From Treponema sp. (GTDB taxonomy: Bacteria; Spirochaetota; Spirochaetia; Treponematales; Breznakiellaceae): a DNA stretch of 12,448 bases. Both the position numbers and the translations under genes were made by a program. The DNA lies in assembly GCA_009785545.1 (NCBI GenBank), contig WQWD01000043.1, forward strand, positions 1-12,448. Direction: 5' to 3'. Positions 1-6,436 of the stretch are shown here, piece after piece. Numbering within the stretch: the stretch's first letter is position 1; every line of letters starts with the position of its first letter. The notes beneath the pieces were generated by a model. The model was not told the origin of the DNA and ran no database searches. It worked only from the letters and a program-made list of their open reading frames with translations.

Positions 1-86
1 AAAATTAAGTTATCTACAGGGTTAAAAGGCGATACACTAAATTCCAGATCGCCTCTCCAAGCCAGATAATCAAACAGATTTGCCAT
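1..86 (-). CDS. DUF2974 (Mbeg1-like) protein, N-terminal fragment
   Basis: Only the first 28 codons lie in the window; the gene continues beyond base 1. The translated start reads MANLFDYLAWRGDL, followed by a stretch containing PFNPVDNLI. This is the typical opening of the DUF2974/Mbeg1-like family: a short 'DYLxWRGDL' helix followed by 'F..vDnliL'. Members have an alpha/beta-hydrolase, lipase-like fold, and their substrate is generally unknown. The ATG at 84-86 matches the usual family start. No good Shine-Dalgarno sequence is close to it; a GGAG lies about 30 nt upstream, too far to act. The gene is divergent from the HTH gene at 243, so the two may share control through the intervening 156 bp. 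The family call rests on a short stretch and the function is unknown. Confidence 0.72.
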   Translation of the reverse strand, partial: MANLFDYLAWRGDLEFSVSPFNPVDNLI

Positions 87-145
87 ATTGTTAATATATT
101 GAAAAATAACGAAAAGCTCCAGTATGGTACAATTTGGACAAGAAA

Positions 146-163
146 GCAGTCTAAAGGCAGTCT
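146..163. repeat. Tandem GCAGTCT direct repeat between divergent genes
   Basis: GCAGTCT occurs at 146-152 and again at 157-163, an 11-bp period of about one helical turn, so both copies face the same side of the DNA. The flanks also match loosely (AAGCAGTCTAA against AGGCAGTCTGA). The repeat lies between the divergent DUF2974-like and HTH genes, where an autoregulatory operator would be expected. The operator role is an inference. Confidence 0.45.
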
Positions 164-216
164 GATTGTATAACCCCCAAAAGCTCTTTACCCAAAAGTA
201 ATCGTGGTATTTTAAA

Positions 217-222
217 TATAAT
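217..222 (+). promoter_or_regulatory. Candidate -10 box for the HTH-TrmH pair
   Basis: A perfect TATAAT lies about 20 bp upstream of the first start codon of the HTH gene. No convincing -35 hexamer sits 16-18 bp upstream, so the promoter may depend on an activator or may be false. Transcription would start near 229, just before the AAAGGTGAG ribosome-binding site. Confidence 0.35.
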
Positions 223-242
223 TATTGCAAAGGTGAGTTATT

Positions 243-608
243 TTGTTGTATGATATGAGTATGAATATTAGCAAACGTATAAAACATTTACGACAGACGC
301 TAAATATGACACAAATTGAATTTGCAAAAGCAATTTATATAAGCAATGGTTATATTGCAGAACTTGAATGTGAACATAGGCGGGTTAACGACCGCATTAT
401 ACATCTGATTGCGCTTACCTTCGGCGCTAATGAAAAATGGCTGAAAAGCGGAGAGGGGGAAATGTTCTACAGAACGCCCGGCGAAAAATTGCAGCGTATG
501 GTGAGTTTATTTAACGAATTGCCGCCGAATTTCCAGGATTACGCAATGCAGCAAATTGAACAACTGCTCAGTGTTACAAGCGGAAAACCCGTCAGAAACC
601 CCGAATGA
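243..608 (+). CDS. XRE-family helix-turn-helix transcriptional regulator
   Basis: A small DNA-binding protein of the phage-repressor (XRE/Cro-CI) type, probably a repressor. From about residue 7 to 70 it has the five-helix HTH. The pattern is RIKHLRQTLNMTQIEFA, then an ISNGYIAELE recognition helix, then a conserved tail with GANEKWLKSGEGEMF that is common in phage-like regulators. The last 45 residues (from PGEKLQRM) are helical and could mediate dimerisation. The start is uncertain. AAAGGTGAG at 229-237 is well spaced for TTG at 243 or 246, while the first ATGs (255, 261) lie 17-23 nt away. The core domain begins at MNISKRIK, so the choice affects only a few residues. Its stop overlaps the start of the next gene (ATGA), implying translational coupling. 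Its target is unknown; the upstream GCAGTCT repeat is a candidate. Confidence 0.88.
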   Translation: MLYDMSMNISKRIKHLRQTLNMTQIEFAKAIYISNGYIAELECEHRRVNDRIIHLIALTFGANEKWLKSGEGEMFYRTPGEKLQRMVSLFNELPPNFQDYAMQQIEQLLSVTSGKPVRNPE

Positions 609-1525
609 TTCCTCTGTATAAATTTGAAAAACTTCCTCGTACTCAAAAACTTCGTAAAATAGTGAAGATATTTGGCATGGCTGAAAAACGGCTGAATATG
701 GCAGCCCACCCCACCTTTGTTGTTAACGGCAATACCCCTGACAACGGTGCTGCAAATGTTGGAGTTTTTTCAGTCGCCGAAATTGTTTTTTTTGCTGATG
801 CCGCAAAAATGCTTGCAGAAGATACGTTTTTTTCGAAAGATGCCAAAAAAGCATTTGCCGAAGCGGCGGATGTCTTTCATGAAACAGTCAAGGCGCTTAA
901 CAATATTTCATTTAAAGATAATGACATATTGATATTTAAACGTTCGCTCAATTGTATCAAGCATATTTTGTTGATGGAAACAGGACACGATCTTGCCGAC
1001 TGGGATTTAACAGATATAGACGGGCGGCTTGATCCCGAAAGGCGGCAGATATTCGAAGGTATGCACGTTTATCTTGAAGATATACGCTCTCCGTTTAATG
1101 TTGGAGCAATGTTCCGCACTGCCGAAAGTTTTGGTGTTGAAAAAATGATACTGTCCCCCTTCTGCGCGGATCCTCATCACCGACGTGCCGAACGGACAGC
1201 GATGGGCTGTATCGATATTATCCCATGGGAGAGGCGGGAGCTTTTCGCCGCTCCGGAAGCGGAGGCTGCACTGCAAAACGAACCGCTTGCTGTTTTTGCG
1301 CTGGAAACTCAAGGTATTCCCTTAGCGGAATTTTCTTTTCCAAAGCGCGGGCTTTTAATCGCTGGCTCCGAAGAACTGGGAGTAAGCCCTCAGGCGCTTG
1401 CAGTCGCCGACGCCTCACTTGGTAGAGTGTCAATCCCCTGTTACGGTACAAAAGCGTCACTTAATGTGTCGGTCGCTTTTGGGATTGCCATTCACAGTTG
1501 GGCAAATGTTGTCAATCAACAGTAA
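605..1525 (+). CDS. TrmH/SpoU-family RNA 2'-O-methyltransferase
   Basis: A probable SPOUT-class RNA methyltransferase that transfers methyl from S-adenosylmethionine to a ribose 2'-OH of tRNA or rRNA in the cytoplasm. The C-terminal half (about residues 153-300) has the three family motifs. Motif 1 is NVGAMFRTAESFGV (165-178), with the catalytic-type Asn and Arg. Motif 2 is LLIAGSEELGV (250-260). Motif 3 is centred on SIPCYGTKASLNVSVA (276-291), with the SLN loop that forms the AdoMet knot. The N-terminal 150 residues are mostly helical and are not the usual L30e-like substrate-binding domain I would expect of RlmB, so the RNA target cannot be named. It overlaps the HTH gene by 4 nt and probably shares its transcript. 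Pairing a phage-type repressor with an RNA modification enzyme in one coupled unit is unusual. Confidence 0.92.
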   Translation: MIPLYKFEKLPRTQKLRKIVKIFGMAEKRLNMAAHPTFVVNGNTPDNGAANVGVFSVAEIVFFADAAKMLAEDTFFSKDAKKAFAEAADVFHETVKALNNISFKDNDILIFKRSLNCIKHILLMETGHDLADWDLTDIDGRLDPERRQIFEGMHVYLEDIRSPFNVGAMFRTAESFGVEKMILSPFCADPHHRRAERTAMGCIDIIPWERRELFAAPEAEAALQNEPLAVFALETQGIPLAEFSFPKRGLLIAGSEELGVSPQALAVADASLGRVSIPCYGTKASLNVSVAFGIAIHSWANVVNQQ

Positions 1526-1569
1526 ATATCATGCAAGACATTATTCTGTAATTCTGATAAAGTTGTTTT

Positions 1570-2556
1570 ATGGAAATTGTAATTGATGAACGAATTGAAT
1601 TGATAACAGTCGTTCAAACTCTATGTAATTATTGGGAGAATTTGCAAATAAGATTTTATGATAAGCCGCTTTACCAAAGCAAGTATAGAGAAAATGTAAA
1701 AGTATATTTTGAAAAATATAAAGAACATAAAATAGTTAAATTGCATAACACTTTATGCGATGACATTGGGGATATTTCCGCATTTTTATATTTGGCATTA
1801 TGTTATTCAAATCCGCCTGATATGAATGTTATTGCAGACTATGAGAATAATTGGAGACAATGGAACAGTTCACTGTTTCCTTACAAAGAATTTATAGACG
1901 AATTAAGACAATTTTATATAGATACGGATTTTAATTGTTTTTATGGCAATAACCAAGATGAGTATAAAAACATGATGAATAATTACGGGAACAAAGCAGA
2001 ATTGTCTGTAAATACAGCTTTTGATTATTATGATATAAAGACAGATAATTATAAAATTATTCTCTCTTCTTTGGTATTAGATGGCGGCGGTTTTGGGATA
2101 AAAGTAAAAACAAATGAAAACGAAATAATAAATTATTCTATAATAAGCCCTTTCGATTATAAAGACAATAATTATTTATTCGGATCACTTAATAACAAAA
2201 AAAGTTTTTTGTGGCATGAAATAGGCCATTTGATAATTAATGATCTAACCGGTAATTTTATCAATCAATTTGATTTAGATAAAAAGGAAATTTCAGAAAT
2301 ATATGTTAAAAATTTGTATGGCAATATAGAGACAATTATAAATGAATATATTATCAGGGCAATAACAATAAGATTCTTTGAAATGAGCGGTGAAAATGAA
2401 ATGGCGGAATTATTAATTAAAAATGATATAAAAAGCGGTTTTGAAGATGTAAAATTATTAAAAGACCATATTAAACAAAATTTTGAACATAATCAAAGTT
2501 TTGTTAAGGATGACAGATACAAAGACTTAATGGAATATGTAATAAATTTAATATAA
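1570..2556 (+). CDS. DUF4932-like putative zinc metalloprotease
   Basis: A 328-residue protein resembling the DUF4932 family, which is predicted but to my knowledge not proven to be a gluzincin-type metallopeptidase. The N-terminus (DERIELITVVQTL, then a Y..NVKVYFEKYKEHKIVKL segment) matches the family's opening. The putative active site is HEIGH at residues 216-220. The sequence NEYIIRAITIRF about 40 residues later offers Glu259 as the third zinc ligand. An in-frame TAA at 1558-1560 bars any N-terminal extension, so there is no signal peptide, whereas I recall family members being secreted. No Shine-Dalgarno sequence precedes the ATG. The gene is clearly AT-richer than its neighbours (many ATA, AAT, TTA and AAA codons), which suggests later acquisition. 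Start 1570 is the only reasonable choice. Substrate unknown. Confidence 0.78.
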   Translation: MEIVIDERIELITVVQTLCNYWENLQIRFYDKPLYQSKYRENVKVYFEKYKEHKIVKLHNTLCDDIGDISAFLYLALCYSNPPDMNVIADYENNWRQWNSSLFPYKEFIDELRQFYIDTDFNCFYGNNQDEYKNMMNNYGNKAELSVNTAFDYYDIKTDNYKIILSSLVLDGGGFGIKVKTNENEIINYSIISPFDYKDNNYLFGSLNNKKSFLWHEIGHLIINDLTGNFINQFDLDKKEISEIYVKNLYGNIETIINEYIIRAITIRFFEMSGENEMAELLIKNDIKSGFEDVKLLKDHIKQNFEHNQSFVKDDRYKDLMEYVINLI

Positions 2557-2583
2557 GTAATTTAACTAATTTGGAGGAACACT

Positions 2584-2814
2584 GTGGATTCGATTCAATT
2601 TAACATTGAGAAACAATTTGGCGTTATTTCCGCTGAAAAAAGCGGCTGGCAAAAGGAGCTTAACCTGGTGTCATGGAACGGCAGGGCGGCAAAACTTGAC
2701 ATAAGGGACTGGTCGCCGGATCATCAAAAGATGGGAAAAGGCATCACTCTAACCGAAGGCGAGGCTGCGGCTCTGGCGGAATTGCTGGTTAAAGCTTTGT
2801 CGAACAGTGAATAA
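2584..2814 (+). CDS. YdbC/PC4-family single-stranded DNA-binding protein
   Basis: A 76-residue protein of the YdbC family, bacterial relatives of the eukaryotic coactivator PC4/p15. These bind single-stranded DNA or RNA as dimers through a curved beta sheet. The sequence has the family pattern: an N-terminal strand (FGVISAEKSGWQKELNLVSW), then KLDIRDWSPDHQKMGKGITL, then a C-terminal helix starting at TEGEAAALAELL. Full length for the family. The start is GTG at 2584, supported by GGAGG at 2573-2577 with 6 nt spacing. It lies between the DUF4932-like gene and groEL, and a possible terminator follows it. Its biological role in bacteria is poorly defined; a transcription, replication or repair accessory role is likely. 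Confidence 0.86.
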   Translation: MDSIQFNIEKQFGVISAEKSGWQKELNLVSWNGRAAKLDIRDWSPDHQKMGKGITLTEGEAAALAELLVKALSNSE

Positions 2815-2857
2815 TTAGCCAAAACCGGGATTTAAAGCCTTTTGGTTGATGATTTTT
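2815..2857 (+). terminator. Possible Rho-independent terminator after the ydbC-like gene
   Basis: Bases 2815-2824 pair with 2840-2849. The CCAAAA/TTTTGG core is extended outward by four pairs, two of them G-U. A 15-nt loop separates the arms and a run of five Ts follows at 2853-2857. The large loop and weak arm leave this uncertain, but it is well placed to separate this gene from groEL. Confidence 0.4.
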
Positions 2858-2905
2858 GTTTCCCCCTATTGCCAAAAATGCCGTAATTTGCTAATTTATG
2901 GGTAG

Positions 2906-2960
2906 GGTATTGATATACCTATAATTCATTTAATTAATGCTGATACCTGACTCTGGTATC
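2906..2960 (+). promoter_or_regulatory. groEL promoter region with paired GGTAT/ATACC inverted repeats
   Basis: A perfect -10 box TATAAT lies at 2920-2925, with no good -35. Immediately upstream is an inverted repeat, GGTAT-TGAT-ATACC (2906-2919). A second, GATACC-N7-GGTATC (2942-2947 and 2955-2960), lies in the predicted leader between the expected start site (about 2932) and the ribosome-binding site GAGGAG at 2971. The shared pentamer suggests one binding protein for both sites. The classical heat-shock CIRCE element (TTAGCACTC-N9-GAGTGCTAA) is absent. Confidence 0.5.
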
Positions 2961-2984
2961 GCAATAACAAGAGGAGAAAATTAT

Positions 2985-4628
2985 ATGGCAAAACAGTTAT
3001 TGTTCAACGAAGAAGCCCGGCGCAAATTACTTTCTGGGGTTGAGCAGATTTCAAAGGCAGTCAAGGTAACGCTTGGCCCAAAAGGGCGTAATGTCTTATT
3101 GGACAAGAAATTTGGCGCTCCAACAGTAACAAAAGACGGTGTTTCGGTAGCAAAAGAAGTTGAACTTGCCGATCCTTTCGAAAACATGGGTGCGCAGCTC
3201 TTAAAAGAAGTTGCCACAAAAACCAATGATGTAGCTGGAGACGGAACCACAACCGCCACTGTATTGGCTTATTCATTAATCAAAGAAGGTCTTAAATCCG
3301 TAGCCGCTGGCATGACTCCGCTCGAATTAAAGAGAGGAATTGACAAAGCGGTTGAGATCGCTGTTGGTGAAATCAAAAAAAACGCCAAAGGCATCAAAGA
3401 CAAAGAAGAAATCTCTCATGTAGCGTCGGTTTCTGCCAATAACGACAAAGAAATCGGCAACACAATCGCTGACGCTATGGAAAAAGTCGGCAAAGACGGC
3501 GTTATCACAGTCGAAGAATCCAAAACAATGGACACGAGCATCGAATTTGTTGAAGGTATGCAGTTTGATCGCGGTTATATCTCCGCTTATTTTGTCACCG
3601 ACCGTGATACAATGACAAGCGTCTACGAAGATGTTTTTGTTCTTATCCACGATAAAAAAGTTTCCAGCATGAAGGATATGCTCCCCTTGCTCGAAAAAGT
3701 CGCTCAAAGCGGCAAACCTTTGCTCATCATCGCCGAAGACTGCGACGGTGAAGCCCTCTCCACTTTGGTTGTAAACAGCTTACGTGGGACTCTGCGCACT
3801 TGTGCTGTCAAAGCCCCCGGATTCGGCGACCGCCGTAAAGCCATGCTCGAAGACATCGCCATCCTTACAGGCGGCGAAGTTATTTCAGAAGAACTTGGTC
3901 TTAAACTCGAAAACACCGATATTTCCCAGCTTGGTAAAGCAAAAACCGTTAAAGTTGATAAAGACAACACCACGATTATCAACGGTGCTGGAAAGCAGAA
4001 AGACATTCAAGACAGAATTGCCCAAATCAAAGCACAGATCGAAGATACTTCCAGCGACTACGACCGTGAAAAATTGCAAGAAAGACTTGCAAAATTGGCG
4101 GGCGGTGTAGCGGTTATCAATGTTGGCGCGGCTACTGAAGTCGAATTAAAAGAAAAAAAACACCGTGTAGAAGACGCCTTGTCTGCCACACGTGCTGCCA
4201 TCGACGAAGGTATTGTCTCAGGCGGAGCAATCGCCATGATTCAGGCGGCAATCGCATTGGACAAGGCCGATACTTCCAGCCTCACCGATGACGAAAAAGT
4301 CGGTTTCAAAATTGTTAAACGTGCTCTTGAAGAACCGATTCGCCAGATTGCCGAAAATGCAGGTCTTGACGGTTCTATCATCGCCGAACGTGCCAAGAAA
4401 GAAAAACAAGGCATCGGTTTTGACGCGGCAAAAATGGAATGGGTTGACATGATGAAATCCGGTATCATCGATCCGGCAAAAGTAACCCGTTCCGCATTGC
4501 AGAATGCGGCATCTATCGCCAGTCTGCTTCTCACCACTGAATGTACAATCACAGACATCCCCGAGAAAAAAGACGCTCCTGTTATGCCGGGCGGCGGAAT
4601 GGGCGGCATGGGTGGTATGGACTACTAA
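2985..4628 (+). CDS. groL: Chaperonin GroEL (Hsp60)
   Basis: The 60-kDa chaperonin subunit, which forms double seven-membered rings and folds cytoplasmic proteins in an ATP-driven cycle with GroES. The 547-residue length is standard. Visible landmarks are VTLGPKGRNV in the N-terminal equatorial domain, the ATP-site signature GDGTTTATVLA, the apical segment RGYISAYFVTD, APGFGDRRKAMLEDIA, and a late equatorial AALDEGIVSGG-type segment (here AAIDEGIVSGGAIA). The tail has a GGM repeat ending GGMGGMDY. I chose the ATG at 2985 (MAKQLLFNEEARR), which has GAGGAG at 2971-2976. An upstream in-frame ATG at 2937 would add 16 residues unlike any GroEL and would cross the leader repeat. No groES is adjacent, so it must be encoded elsewhere. 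A strong terminator follows. Confidence 0.99.
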   Translation: MAKQLLFNEEARRKLLSGVEQISKAVKVTLGPKGRNVLLDKKFGAPTVTKDGVSVAKEVELADPFENMGAQLLKEVATKTNDVAGDGTTTATVLAYSLIKEGLKSVAAGMTPLELKRGIDKAVEIAVGEIKKNAKGIKDKEEISHVASVSANNDKEIGNTIADAMEKVGKDGVITVEESKTMDTSIEFVEGMQFDRGYISAYFVTDRDTMTSVYEDVFVLIHDKKVSSMKDMLPLLEKVAQSGKPLLIIAEDCDGEALSTLVVNSLRGTLRTCAVKAPGFGDRRKAMLEDIAILTGGEVISEELGLKLENTDISQLGKAKTVKVDKDNTTIINGAGKQKDIQDRIAQIKAQIEDTSSDYDREKLQERLAKLAGGVAVINVGAATEVELKEKKHRVEDALSATRAAIDEGIVSGGAIAMIQAAIALDKADTSSLTDDEKVGFKIVKRALEEPIRQIAENAGLDGSIIAERAKKEKQGIGFDAAKMEWVDMMKSGIIDPAKVTRSALQNAASIASLLLTTECTITDIPEKKDAPVMPGGGMGGMGGMDY

Positions 4629-4653
4629 AATAATTAACAATTGATAATTGTTT

Positions 4654-4701
4654 AAAAAAACTGCCTGTCTGGTGCGTTGCGCCGGGTGGGCAGTTTTTTT
4701 T
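4654..4701 (+). terminator. Rho-independent terminator of groEL
   Basis: The outer stem of 12 bp pairs seven As plus CTGCC (4654-4665) with GGCAG plus Ts (4689-4700). A 7-bp inner stem, CTGGTGC-gtt-GCGCCGG with two G-U pairs, lies inside it. A run of eight Ts ends the structure. The A-tract and T-tract are symmetrical, so it could also terminate transcripts arriving from the lipoprotein gene on the other strand. Confidence 0.93.
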
Positions 4702-4734
4702 GTTTTTATCTTTACATGGAATAACAACGAGCAG

Positions 4735-4828
4735 TTTGGCGTGGGAACGAGCCAAAGGCGACTGACCTAGCCAACCTGAACCATAACCGCTCCAGCGGCG
4801 TACGCTAACAATCCTGTTAGGCGACGTA
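4735..4828. other. Compact non-coding hairpin cluster, possible repeat element or small RNA
   Basis: The space between groEL and the convergent lipoprotein gene holds three perfect stems. They are TTTGGC/GCCAAA (4735-4740 with 4751-4756), CCGC/GCGG (4787-4790 with 4795-4798) and CTAACA-atcc-TGTTAG (4805-4820). The last is extended by TACG/CGTA across a 4-nt bulge. GGCGAC occurs twice (4757 and 4821, the second as GCGAC). The stretch is GC-richer than the bases around it, has no sustained ORF, and lacks T-runs, so it does not look like a plain terminator. A genome-dispersed repeat or a structured RNA are both possible. Confidence 0.4.
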
Positions 4829-4837
4829 AAAATCTTT

Positions 4838-6265
4838 CTATTGCCTCTCAAACACTTCTCCATTCCAGAGAAATCTATGTGTTTCCAGAGCTCTCTCGTT
4901 AAATGTCAGTTCTCCACCTCCGCCTCTTTCGTGTGCTGATAACACTAAACTATTCATATTGCCGAAAATAATATTACCCCATTCATTATGATCATTAAAT
5001 GAAATCCTGCCAAATAACCCTCTTGCTTCAATTTCATCTTTTAGTGTCAGTATCGGTAAAATAGCAGGGTTGTTGTTATGATCTACCCACGCAGTACCAT
5101 CAAATAGTTTTATCTTTCTTAATTCATTATGCATAAAGACCCCATCATGCGCCCAATAATATGTAATCAAAATCGGCGGAAAATCAGGCGATAAAAATAT
5201 CTTATACGTTTCCCCGCTACTCCCTCCCCCAGTTCCGCCAAAATGCAAATGAACAATCTCCCCTGTCAGGTTTAGGCTCGGTGAAAACCACATTGCGTCC
5301 CATTCCCAATTCTCAGCGTATATTTCCAGTTGATTGTCTGGATTTAACCTGGTTGGTATGCCATATACCTCATACATTGCCCTTATTAAACTTATTGTAT
5401 AAGGGTCTGGTGTAAAATTTCCCAAAAGATGAGAACTGCTATTTAGTTGATCACGTTCACCCCATCTACCTGGCGGTCCCCAAAGTGTTGGCGCAACAAA
5501 AAAGATTTCTGCAATAAAAGTTTTGTCATATTGAGTTCCACAAAATAGCTCTGTTATTTTGAAAGTTACCCTGCTTGCTTTTATATATGTGCCATTCATT
5601 ACAACTTGACGGGGATAAAATTCAGGCATAAACAGATGAGGAAAACCATAAGACGCAATTTCATGCGTATCCCTGATAGTTACGCTTTTGCCAATTTCTT
5701 CGTCATCAATAAATATTTCAAATGACCTAACTCTGTTATTTTGAAAAAAGCGATCCATTTGACCATTTCCATTTCTTATCCAAAAGCCATCCAGCCTTAC
5801 AGGGATATTAAATTCTACTGTAAATGATTCTCCAATGCCGCCACTTACAGCCCATGATTGCCATGTTCTATCAATCAAATTCTTCGGGCTGTATCTTTCT
5901 TCCGCTTTTGATGACGAATATATTCCGGCAATATTATCCCAAGGGAAAAAACTTTCATCCGGAATAAACAGGAACCTATTTCCATCTATTTGTATCGTAG
6001 ATCGTCGAGTCTGATACGGAGGAAATTCCGCATTTATTTGTTCCCAGTCTATTTGCGAATGCTCAAACAATAGTCCATAATGTTCAAAGGAATCAAGAGC
6101 TACAATGCCTGGCGTAGGTGCGGGTCTAATATTTTCTGCAAGTTGTTCTGGTACAACTTCATAATTAACAGAATTATTGTTTGCTTCAACTCTGTCGTTT
6201 ACTTCTCTTTGATTCCTGCATGATATAAAAGCGAAAATTATAAATATCACTATTACTTTTCTCAT
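4838..6265 (-). CDS. Lipoprotein with discoidin-like (NADase-type glycan-binding) domain
   Basis: A predicted outer-surface or periplasmic lipoprotein of 475 residues. The signal sequence MRKVIVIFIIFAFIS precedes Cys16, a lipobox of the loose spirochaete kind. A region resembling the NADase-type glycan-binding (F5/8 type C-like) domain spans about residues 112-258. Typical elements are YSPKNLIDRTWQSWAV, GIGESFTVEF, NGNGQMDRFFQNNRVRSFEI and CGTQYDKTFIAEIFF. The last 200 residues, with a GGTGGGSSGET loop and several Trp-rich strands, are not recognised. The ATG at 6265 is preferred over the one at 6277. It has GGAG 6 nt upstream, and the promoter at 6286-6314 predicts transcription starting near 6279. 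The gene stands alone. Carbohydrate binding is inferred from the domain; no catalytic domain is apparent. Confidence 0.83.
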   Translation of the reverse strand: MRKVIVIFIIFAFISCRNQREVNDRVEANNNSVNYEVVPEQLAENIRPAPTPGIVALDSFEHYGLLFEHSQIDWEQINAEFPPYQTRRSTIQIDGNRFLFIPDESFFPWDNIAGIYSSSKAEERYSPKNLIDRTWQSWAVSGGIGESFTVEFNIPVRLDGFWIRNGNGQMDRFFQNNRVRSFEIFIDDEEIGKSVTIRDTHEIASYGFPHLFMPEFYPRQVVMNGTYIKASRVTFKITELFCGTQYDKTFIAEIFFVAPTLWGPPGRWGERDQLNSSSHLLGNFTPDPYTISLIRAMYEVYGIPTRLNPDNQLEIYAENWEWDAMWFSPSLNLTGEIVHLHFGGTGGGSSGETYKIFLSPDFPPILITYYWAHDGVFMHNELRKIKLFDGTAWVDHNNNPAILPILTLKDEIEARGLFGRISFNDHNEWGNIIFGNMNSLVLSAHERGGGGELTFNERALETHRFLWNGEVFERQ

Positions 6266-6285
6266 TTTGTGCTCCATAAAGTGAA

Positions 6286-6314
6286 ATTATATTACATATT
6301 TTTTTATATATCAA
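6286..6314 (-). promoter_or_regulatory. Sigma-70-type promoter of the lipoprotein gene
   Basis: Reading on the minus strand, TTGATA (6314-6309) and TATAAT (6291-6286) are separated by exactly 17 bp. Transcription should begin near 6279, leaving a leader of about 14 nt that includes the GGAG ribosome-binding site. This supports the ATG at 6265. Confidence 0.8.
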
Positions 6315-6356
6315 TACTTTTACAAACCATGTTTCTACAAAAATCGTTAATTCTGT

Positions 6357-6420
6357 TTTTATGTCGCATAACATCAATTTTATGTAATTCATAAACTCAA
6401 TGTTGACATTTACATAAAAT
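6357..6420. repeat. Three TTTTATGT octamers forming an operator-like array
   Basis: TTTTATGT lies at 6357-6364 and 6378-6385, 21 bp apart (two helical turns), and inverted as ACATAAAA at 6412-6419. The second and third copies extend to a perfect 10-bp inverted repeat, ATTTTATGTA (6377-6386) with TACATAAAAT (6411-6420). The last copy fills the spacer between the -35 and -10 boxes of the promoter at 6403-6430, the position expected of a repressor site. Confidence 0.5.
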
Positions 6421-6430
6421 CGACTATAAT
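6403..6430 (+). promoter_or_regulatory. Perfect-consensus promoter driving the ATPase remnant
   Basis: TTGACA (6403-6408) and TATAAT (6425-6430) both match the sigma-70 consensus exactly, with a 16-bp spacer. The predicted start is near 6437, exactly the ATG of the short ORF, so any transcript would be leaderless or nearly so. The spacer contains a TTTTATGT-type half-site. Confidence 0.75.
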
Positions 6431-6436
6431 TAAAAC

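Noticed and set aside
2937..2984. Upstream in-frame ATG giving a 16-residue longer GroEL
   Set aside because: The extra residues match no GroEL, the codons cross the leader inverted repeat, and the ribosome-binding site GAGGAG at 2971-2976 serves the ATG at 2985.
2815..2984. CIRCE heat-shock operator before groEL
   Set aside because: No TTAGCACTC-N9-GAGTGCTAA or close variant is present on either strand here.
3327..4727. Several open frames of 100-169 codons antisense to groEL
   Set aside because: They are complementary-frame shadows of a strongly biased coding sequence, with no recognisable domains and no ribosome-binding sites.
6266..6277. ATG at 6277 as the start of the lipoprotein
   Set aside because: No Shine-Dalgarno sequence precedes it, it would sit almost on the predicted transcription start, and it would put charged residues ahead of a normal signal peptide.
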